A stretch of 19,140 nt of DNA from Monoglobus sp964617455 (lineage in GTDB: Bacteria > Bacillota > Clostridia > Monoglobales > Monoglobaceae), in assembly GCA_964617455.1 (NCBI GenBank), contig CAZTYF010000024.1, positions 1-19,140 on the forward strand, in the 5' to 3' direction. A model generated the notes under the pieces. The model was given only the letters and a program-made list of their open reading frames with translations, made no database searches and had not been told where the DNA came from. Of the stretch, positions 14,116-19,140 are shown in pieces (within the stretch, counting starts at the first letter, position 1; each line of letters opens with the position of its first letter). A program made the position numbers and the translations under genes.

Positions 14116-16092
14116 ATGAAAAAGATCGTAATGTTATTGACGGCGGCATTTGTAATAATCCTGTGGGGAGGCTCCGCGGAAGCCCAAGAGGCGCCACCTT
14201 TTGATGACGGCTCTGTTATTGTCGTGCTGAAATCTCAATATCCCGCCGCCCAAATTTCCTCCGAGGGAAGGGTAATCCCCGATTTTGAGGAGGCGGGCGT
14301 GTCGGACATTGACGTGCTCATGTCCCGATCGGTCAACAGAATCTCCGCACCCTATACCCCCTTCTCCGCCATATTGAAGCTCAACCTCGGGGAGAGGGGC
14401 TATGATTCGGTTCAAAGGGCTTTGGAAAAACTTCGAGAGGATCCCCGCATCAAATATGCGGAACCCAACGGTTTTGTGACCCTTTGCGATGCGGACGATC
14501 CATACTATACCGACGGCAGCCAATACGGCCTTGAGAAGGTTCGGGCCTCGGAGGTTTGGGACCTCGGTATCGACTGCTCGGGAACCACGGTGGCGACCAT
14601 AGACTCGGGGGCACGGGTGAGCCATGAGGACCTTTCGGACAACCTTCGAACCAACTCCGGGGAAATCCCCGAAAACGGCACAGACGACGACGGAAACGGA
14701 TATACGGATGATGTTCACGGCTATAATTTTGTCTCGAACAATGCGGACCTCACCGACAATGTGGGCCACGGCACCCATGTGGCGGGAATCATCGCCGCGG
14801 CCACGAACAATTCAAGGGGAGTCGCATCCCTGTCGAGAAACGCCAAAGTTGCCCTTTTGAAAGCCTTTGACACCCGAACAACCACCGTGGATATGATAAT
14901 AAAAGCCATCGACTATGCCCAAAAATCGGATATTAAGATAATAAACGCCAGTTTCACCACCGAAGACCAAACCTTTACGGAGAGCATAAAAGCCGCCGTT
15001 GAGGCCTGCCCGAATATACTGTTTGTGTGTGCCACGGGGAATCACGGGGCAAACCTTGAAAAACGACCCGAATACCCTGCCTGCTATGACCTGCCCAATG
15101 TGATTGCCGTCTCGAATTCCACCTCGGAGGATGTCCTGTCGTCGTCCTCGAACTACGGGGCCGAGTCTGCGGACATTGCGGCGCCCGGAACCGGGATATA
15201 CAGCACCTATAAAACCTCCGACAGTTCCTACGGGCTGATGAGCGGCACATCCATGGCGGCCCCCTTGGTCTCAAGTGTGGCGGCGGTGATTCTGTCCGCA
15301 AACCCCCGTTTGAGCGCCTCGGAAATTGCCGATATAATAACCGAAAACGCTGACCGTGTCCCTGCCCTTGAGGGAAAAATCAAAAACGCCGCCCGTCTGA
15401 ATGCCTCAAAAGCGGTGGCTGCAGCTTTGGCGGCCCGTCCTTCGGCGGAGCCTTTGGAATCGGCGGCACCCTCTGAAATGCCTTCAACGGGGCCCGAGGA
15501 ATCGGCGGCACCTTCCGAGATGCCCTCACAGGAGCCTGCGGAATCTAGTATGCCGTCGGAAGCACCTTCTGCGAAGCCGGAAGAATCGGCGGTGCCATCC
15601 GAAGAACCCTCATTCGAACCGGAAGAACCGGCGGCGCCATCCGAGATGCCTTCAACGGAGCCGGAGGAATCGGCGGCGCCCTCCGAAAAACCCTCCCGGG
15701 AACCGATTGAATCGGCGGCGCCCTCCGAGGCACCCTCAAAAGGGCCCGAGCCCACCCAATTCATTCCGCCGACCGAGACGCCCACATCAGAGCCTTTGAG
15801 CATTATATCCGGGAAAACGAATCCCGAGGGGAGCTTGGTCACCTTGCGGATAGGGGGCGTTTTGCCAAAGGGTTCGGTAATCTGGGCGGCGGCCTACACC
15901 GAGAGTGGAGTCATGACGGATTTTACCTATTTGAAATCGAGAATATTTTCCGAGAACATCACGCTGCCCCTTGATTCGAAAACCGCCGATATTATCTGTG
16001 TTTCCGTTTGGGACGGCTTTAGGGAATTGACGCCTCTCTGCGATAAGTATATTATGAACTTAAACAATACACAAAAAGGAGCGGGAAAATGA
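14116..16092 (+). CDS. Secreted subtilisin-like (S8) protease with acidic Pro-rich repeat tail
   Basis: A 658-residue exported serine protease. Residues 1 to about 24 are a signal peptide (MKKIVMLLTAAFVIILWGG, then SAEA). About 28-118 is a propeptide of the fervidolysin/I9 type ending DPRIKYAEPN. The S8 domain has Asp163 in VATIDSGA, His218 in VGHGTHVAG, Asn309 in ATGNHG and Ser379 in SGTSMAAP, a full catalytic set. From about 448 follow seven 14-residue repeats rich in Glu, Ser and Pro, then a roughly 80-residue C-terminal module with no visible anchor. The start is uncertain: a GTG at 14095 overlaps the thiI stop but lacks a clear ribosome site, while the ATG at 14116 gives a cleaner signal peptide but its GAGGTGA is 17 bases away. 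The stop overlaps the cinA start. Confidence 0.9.
   Translation: MKKIVMLLTAAFVIILWGGSAEAQEAPPFDDGSVIVVLKSQYPAAQISSEGRVIPDFEEAGVSDIDVLMSRSVNRISAPYTPFSAILKLNLGERGYDSVQRALEKLREDPRIKYAEPNGFVTLCDADDPYYTDGSQYGLEKVRASEVWDLGIDCSGTTVATIDSGARVSHEDLSDNLRTNSGEIPENGTDDDGNGYTDDVHGYNFVSNNADLTDNVGHGTHVAGIIAAATNNSRGVASLSRNAKVALLKAFDTRTTTVDMIIKAIDYAQKSDIKIINASFTTEDQTFTESIKAAVEACPNILFVCATGNHGANLEKRPEYPACYDLPNVIAVSNSTSEDVLSSSSNYGAESADIAAPGTGIYSTYKTSDSSYGLMSGTSMAAPLVSSVAAVILSANPRLSASEIADIITENADRVPALEGKIKNAARLNASKAVAAALAARPSAEPLESAAPSEMPSTGPEESAAPSEMPSQEPAESSMPSEAPSAKPEESAVPSEEPSFEPEEPAAPSEMPSTEPEESAAPSEKPSREPIESAAPSEAPSKGPEPTQFIPPTETPTSEPLSIISGKTNPEGSLVTLRIGGVLPKGSVIWAAAYTESGVMTDFTYLKSRIFSENITLPLDSKTADIICVSVWDGFRELTPLCDKYIMNLNNTQKGAGK
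15457..15750 (+). repeat. Seven in-frame 42-bp repeats in the protease tail
   Basis: Seven consecutive 14-residue units of the form ESAAPSEMPSTxPE, each 42 bases with no phase slip. Each holds two to four glutamates and about four prolines, so the segment is an extended acidic linker between the catalytic domain and the C-terminal module. DNA conservation is strongest at the GAATCGGCGGC start of each unit. Confidence 0.93.
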
Positions 16093-17333
16093 CATTTGAA
16101 ATTCTGTCCGTTGGGACCGAGCTGCTGCTGGGGTCCATTTTGAATACCAATGCCCAATACCTCTGCCGCAGGCTGAGCGAGCTTGGGTTTGATGTTTACC
16201 ACACCACCGTTGTGGGGGACAATCCCGAGCGCCTTGAGAGGGCGTTGAAGGTTGCCGCCTCTCGGTCGGATGCCGTTATCACCACGGGGGGCTTGGGACC
16301 CACCGGGGACGATTTGACCAAAGAGACAATCGCCCGATACTGCGGCCTTAAACTTATACCCGACGAGGAGAGCAGGCGGCATATAATCGAGCGGTTTAAA
16401 AACCACAGGCACATTCCCGAAAGCAATTTCAAACAGGCGGAAATGCCCGAGGGGTGCATAATTTTGAAAAACTCCGTAGGCACCGCCCCCGGGGCCATTA
16501 TCGAAAGCCCGGAGTGCATATTCATAATGCTCCCGGGTCCGCCCTCCGAAATGATGCCCATGTTTGAGGAGGCACGGCCCTATCTTGAGAAATTCTCGAA
16601 GGGGGTAATTCGCTCCGAATCCCTTCGGGTATTCGGCCTCAGCGAGTCGGCGGTTGACGAAAAACTTCGGGATTTGATGGAAAATTCCGTCAACCCGACG
16701 GTGGCTCCCTATGCCAAACCGGGGCAGGTGGAGCTGAGAATCACGGCCAAGGCCGAATCGCCTCAAGAGGCGGAGGAAATGCTGGAACCTCTGCAGGCCC
16801 AAATTCGGGAAATCCTGGGGGACAGGGTATACGGCACGGGCCTTAGTTGCTCCCTGGAAAAAGTTACGGTCGACATTCTGCGGCAAAAAGGGCTTCGGGT
16901 GACCTGTGCAGAGAGCTGCACCGGAGGCCTCATTGCGGAGAAAATAACCCGCATTCCCGGCTCTTCCCAATGTTTCGACTGCGGCTATGTGACCTATTCA
17001 AACCTGCAAAAGGCGGTGATGCTGGGAGTTGACACGGAGACTCTCAAAAAATACGGCGCCGTGTCCCCCGAAGTGGCCCTTCAAATGTCAAGAGGAGCTA
17101 TGGAAAACTCCGGGGCGGACATCGCTGTTTCCGTGACGGGCATTGCGGGCCCGGACGGAGGGACCGAGGAAAAGCCCGTGGGACTCGTCTATGTTTCAAT
17201 CTGCGCCAAAAACACCCACAAGGTCTTCAGGCTGCTGCTGAACGGCAGTCGGGATAATATACGGGAGCGCACATCCCTCCATGCCCTTGATTTGATTCGC
17301 AGATATGCTTCGGGCCTTGAGCTCAAAGTTTGA
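16089..17333 (+). CDS. cinA: CinA: competence/damage-inducible protein with NMN amidohydrolase domain
   Basis: A 414-residue two-domain protein. Residues 1 to about 170 form the MoCF/MoaB-like COG1058 domain (VGTELLLGSILNTNAQYL, TTGGLGPTGDDLTKE at 65-79, MLPGPPSEM at 147-155). Residues about 255-410 are the CinA C-terminal domain (CAESCTGGLIAEKI at 273-286, YGAVSPEVA, VTGIAGPDGGTEEKPVGLVYV at about 349-369), which in other bacteria deamidates nicotinamide mononucleotide in pyridine nucleotide salvage. AAAAGGAG lies before the ATG. The start ATGA overlaps the protease stop, so translation is probably coupled. The frequent neighbour recA is absent. Confidence 0.96.
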   Translation: MTFEILSVGTELLLGSILNTNAQYLCRRLSELGFDVYHTTVVGDNPERLERALKVAASRSDAVITTGGLGPTGDDLTKETIARYCGLKLIPDEESRRHIIERFKNHRHIPESNFKQAEMPEGCIILKNSVGTAPGAIIESPECIFIMLPGPPSEMMPMFEEARPYLEKFSKGVIRSESLRVFGLSESAVDEKLRDLMENSVNPTVAPYAKPGQVELRITAKAESPQEAEEMLEPLQAQIREILGDRVYGTGLSCSLEKVTVDILRQKGLRVTCAESCTGGLIAEKITRIPGSSQCFDCGYVTYSNLQKAVMLGVDTETLKKYGAVSPEVALQMSRGAMENSGADIAVSVTGIAGPDGGTEEKPVGLVYVSICAKNTHKVFRLLLNGSRDNIRERTSLHALDLIRRYASGLELKV

Positions 17334-17374
17334 CCTTCTTTCATTCCGAATTTAAATATTTCGAATAAAAAAAT

Positions 17375-17408
17375 AAGGCCTTCGGTTTCGGTTGCCGAGG
17401 GCCTTTTT
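17375..17408. terminator. Bidirectional terminator between cinA and sortase genes
   Basis: AAGGCCTTCGG (17375-17385) pairs with CCGAGGGCCTT (17395-17405) with one G-T pair and a 9-base loop, followed by five Ts on the + strand. On the - strand it is followed by TTATTTTTTTATT. It lies between convergent stops at 17333 and 17414. Confidence 0.88.
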
Positions 17409-17413
17409 GCTGT

Positions 17414-18166
17414 TTAATTTATGGGAGTTATCTTTCCCTGGACCACATATCTGTCCGTGTTATATCCTGTGCAGGTCACCAAGGTTATCATATTGTCCTC
17501 TGTGGTCATGGGCACATTTGCACTCGCTTCCGACCTGTCCCAGGACCTGCGGAGGCAGGCGGCGTAGGTGTCCGCCGAGTCATAGCTTATGGTATATGCC
17601 TCGGAGGCGGGGCCGTCCGGATAGCAGGAGAAAATGTCGATTCGATAATCTCTCTCCGCCGTCAGATAATACATAACCGGGTGCTGCCTCATATATGCCG
17701 GGTCGGAGTAGTTCTGGAGGCAGGCGAACATGGAGCCGTTCTTCATATTGTGCCCGTACAAAACCGTGTTCACATCGCTCATATCCGAATTATTCAGGGC
17801 GTCCATAAATATGGCTCCCGATGAATTGGCCTGGTCGTTGTACAGATGCTCAAGATAGTAGGAATTGTCCGTGCTTTGCACAACCGGGTAGTTTATGGGC
17901 GTGCCTTCGCAATAGAGCCAGCCCACAGCCGAGGCGTTCATTTGATTCAAAAGCTCAAAATCCACATCTATGGGGGCGGCCTCGGTGCCCGCCGATGAGG
18001 TATTTTCGTCGGCGGACATGGTCACCAAGTTCAGAGCCAAATCATCATAGGCCTTTTTGCCTTTGGCGTATTGAGTTTGAATTCTCACGATTTGTGCCAC
18101 GGATATGGCACAGGCAATCAGGCATACGCAAGCTGTTATTTTTAAGACTATATTCTTTTTCTTCAT
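17414..18166 (-). CDS. Class B sortase
   Basis: A 250-residue membrane-anchored transpeptidase. Residues about 8-27 are an N-terminal membrane segment that leaves the enzyme outside the cell. The catalytic set is His139 in LYGHNM, Cys232 in LVTCTGY and Arg239 in NTDRYVV; INYPVVQ and the long loop before the cysteine are typical of class B. It cleaves a C-terminal sorting signal and joins the protein to peptidoglycan. GGGGAGGT precedes the ATG and lies just after the stop of the upstream surface-protein gene (15 bases between stop and start), so the two are co-transcribed and the surface protein is the likely substrate. Class B enzymes in several species serve haem uptake; nothing here shows that role. 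Confidence 0.93.
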   Translation of the reverse strand: MKKKNIVLKITACVCLIACAISVAQIVRIQTQYAKGKKAYDDLALNLVTMSADENTSSAGTEAAPIDVDFELLNQMNASAVGWLYCEGTPINYPVVQSTDNSYYLEHLYNDQANSSGAIFMDALNNSDMSDVNTVLYGHNMKNGSMFACLQNYSDPAYMRQHPVMYYLTAERDYRIDIFSCYPDGPASEAYTISYDSADTYAACLRRSWDRSEASANVPMTTEDNMITLVTCTGYNTDRYVVQGKITPIN

Positions 18167-18181
18167 TGCTGTTACCTCCCC

Positions 18182-19140
18182 TTAGGACCCGTCTTTGGAC
18201 CTGCCTCGTCGAGGCTTTCGCAATACAAACAGGGATATGGCCAATGTTACCGCCGCAATGCCAATCCAAAGAGGCATATTGGAGCTGTCTCCCGTCTTTG
18301 GCGTCGGTCCCTGGTCCGGTCCTTGAGTATACCGCGGCGGCGGAGGCGGCTCCGGAGGAGCGGGTGTCTCCGTTACCGGAGGCGGCGACGAGGGCTCGGA
18401 CGGCGGGCTCGGGTTGTCCGGCGGATTATCCGGCGGGTTGTCCGGCGGGTTATCCGGAGGATTGTCCGGCGGGTTGTCGGACGGTTGCGGCGTAGGCACA
18501 TCTTTCGGTGTGGGTGTCGGATTATTTCCCGGATAGTACGGCGGCGGTGGCGGCGGAGATGATACTCTCGGCGTTACCGTAGGCAGAGGTGTTGTCTCGG
18601 GCCCGGGCGTCAAAGTGGGCAGAGGCGTTATCTCCGGTGTCGGCGTCAGGGTAGGCAACGGCGTTACCTCCGGTGTGCCGCTGGGTTCGGGTGTATCACT
18701 TGGCTCCGGTGTGCCGCTGGGCTCCGGTGAATAACTTGGCTCCGGTGTGCCGCTGGGCTCCGGTGAATAACTTGGCTCGGGTGTGCCGCCGGGTTCCGGT
18801 GTAACCACTGCCGTAGGCGTGGGCGTCACAACCGGCGTCGGTGTGGGAGTTACCGTAGGCGTCGGCGTGGGTGTCTCCGTAGGCGTCGGCGTAGGTGTAT
18901 CCGTAGGTGTCGGCGTGGGTGTTACCGTGGGCGTCGGCGTAGGTGTCTCCGTAGGTGTCGGCGTGGGTGTCTCCGTAGGTGTCGGCGTAGGTGTATCCGA
19001 AGGCGTCGGTGTCGGTGTATCCGAAGGCGTCGGCGTGGGTGTATCCGTAGGCGTCGGCGTAGGGGTTACCGTAGGCGTCGGCGTAGGTGTATCCGAAGGC
19101 GTCGGCGTCGGGGTATCCGAAGGCGTCGGCGTCGGTGTAT
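18182..19140 (-). CDS. Repeat-rich LPXTG-like cell-wall-anchored protein (5' truncated)
   Basis: An open frame of 318 codons runs from the right edge to TAA at 18184-18182 with no stop; its start lies outside the window. An internal GTG near 18829 is not a credible start because it falls in the middle of a repeat with the same frame open on both sides. In order from the edge: fourteen 8-residue Thr-Pro units, seven PEPS-type 6-residue units, three 12-residue TPLPT units, a polyproline stretch, DNPP repeats, then TPKTGD, a hydrophobic segment (MPLWIGIAAVTLAISLFVL) and a basic tail (RKPRRGR). The last three parts are a sortase signal, with TPKTG in place of LPXTG. The visible part is thus a long wall-spanning stalk; the functional domain, if any, lies off the edge. 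The class B sortase gene follows directly. Confidence 0.85.
   Translation of the reverse strand, partial: TPTPTPSDTPTPTPSDTPTPTPTVTPTPTPTDTPTPTPSDTPTPTPSDTPTPTPTETPTPTPTETPTPTPTVTPTPTPTDTPTPTPTETPTPTPTVTPTPTPVVTPTPTAVVTPEPGGTPEPSYSPEPSGTPEPSYSPEPSGTPEPSDTPEPSGTPEVTPLPTLTPTPEITPLPTLTPGPETTPLPTVTPRVSSPPPPPPYYPGNNPTPTPKDVPTPQPSDNPPDNPPDNPPDNPPDNPPDNPSPPSEPSSPPPVTETPAPPEPPPPPRYTQGPDQGPTPKTGDSSNMPLWIGIAAVTLAISLFVLRKPRRGRSKDGS
18290..18304 (-). other. Sortase recognition motif TPKTG
   Basis: Codons for TPKTG followed by DSSN, a hydrophobic helix and Arg/Lys-rich tail. It departs from LPXTG at the first position; related PPKTG, SPKTG and NPKTG signals are known in Clostridia. Confidence 0.75.
18413..18480 (-). 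repeat. 12-bp DNPP repeats
   Basis: About five and a half in-frame 12-base units coding DNPP (last one DNPS) just before the Pro/Ser stretch of the wall-anchored protein. They give a rigid, weakly acidic stem close to the wall. Confidence 0.85.
18557..18664 (-). repeat. 36-bp TPLPT repeats
   Basis: Three in-frame 12-residue units starting TPLPTLTP or TPLPTVTP. They join the PEPS block to the polyproline stretch of the same protein. Confidence 0.8.
18677..18802 (-). repeat. 18-bp PEPS repeats
   Basis: Seven in-frame 6-residue units of the form TPEPSG, TPEPSD, TPEPSY or SPEPSG, partly arranged as 36-base doublets that are nearly identical at DNA level (18713-18784). Confidence 0.88.
18803..19138 (-). 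repeat. 24-bp Thr-Pro repeats, continuing past the right edge
   Basis: Fourteen head-to-tail 24-base units coding TPTPTP followed by SD, TD, TV, TE or, in the two last, VV. No unit breaks phase. Identity is highest toward the right edge, where consecutive units differ by one or two bases, and decays toward the PEPS block. Confidence 0.92.

Noticed and set aside
18323..18562. Arg-rich + strand frame
   Set aside because: It is the reverse complement of the Pro/Gly-rich repeats; the arginine content is a by-product.
18803..19138. CRISPR-like appearance of regular repeats
   Set aside because: Units are head-to-tail with no unique spacers, are a multiple of three long, and keep one open frame into a sorting signal.

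Overview
The window looks like chromosome of a strictly anaerobic, monoderm Clostridia-type Firmicute with a GC content near one half (judged by eye). The reasons are a Bacillus-type large SRP RNA directly upstream of dnaX and ybaB, an oxygen-sensitive class III ribonucleotide reductase (nrdD) under tandem NrdR-like boxes, an archaeal-type aspartyl-tRNA synthetase, a class B sortase with a wall-sorted substrate, an SLH-domain C-terminus, and a secreted copper-amine-oxidase-like stalk-domain protein. Gene content is mostly core, with a cell-surface component at both ends.

Layout. 1-96: last 16 codons of an SLH-domain protein and a strong terminator. 97-3730 (+): a promoter with a palindrome at its start point drives a three-domain HTH-cupin-acyl-CoA synthetase fusion; a separate promoter serves a secreted stalk-domain protein, and a two-way terminator follows. 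3742-7517 (-): promoter, SRP RNA (with its own terminator), dnaX, ybaB, and an archaeal-type aspS where recR is the usual neighbour. 7626-9048 (-): a MATE efflux pump with its own promoter. 9050-11582 (-): nrdD with terminator, promoter and two NrdR-like boxes. 11640-17408 (+): a tightly packed unit of nifS-like cysteine desulfurase, thiI, a secreted subtilisin-like protease and cinA, with overlapping gene ends and a two-way terminator. 17414-19140 (-): a class B sortase preceded by the 3' part of a proline-rich, repeat-built, wall-sorted protein that runs off the right edge.

How the genes fit together. The SRP RNA, dnaX and ybaB are the conserved secretion/replication cluster of Firmicutes. 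NifS-like desulfurase plus a rhodanese-less ThiI form the known Bacillus-type pair for 4-thiouridine in tRNA. The sortase is very probably the enzyme that anchors the protein encoded just before it, because that protein ends in a TPKTG-type signal. The least expected arrangements are the fusion of an XRE-type HTH and a cupin to an acyl-CoA synthetase with a palindrome at its own promoter, and a secreted protease placed between thiI and cinA with overlapping coding ends.

I found no tRNA, rRNA, CRISPR array, insertion sequence or phage gene. No stretch longer than 300 bases lacks an annotated feature; the longest protein-free gap (7165-7625) is mostly the SRP RNA.
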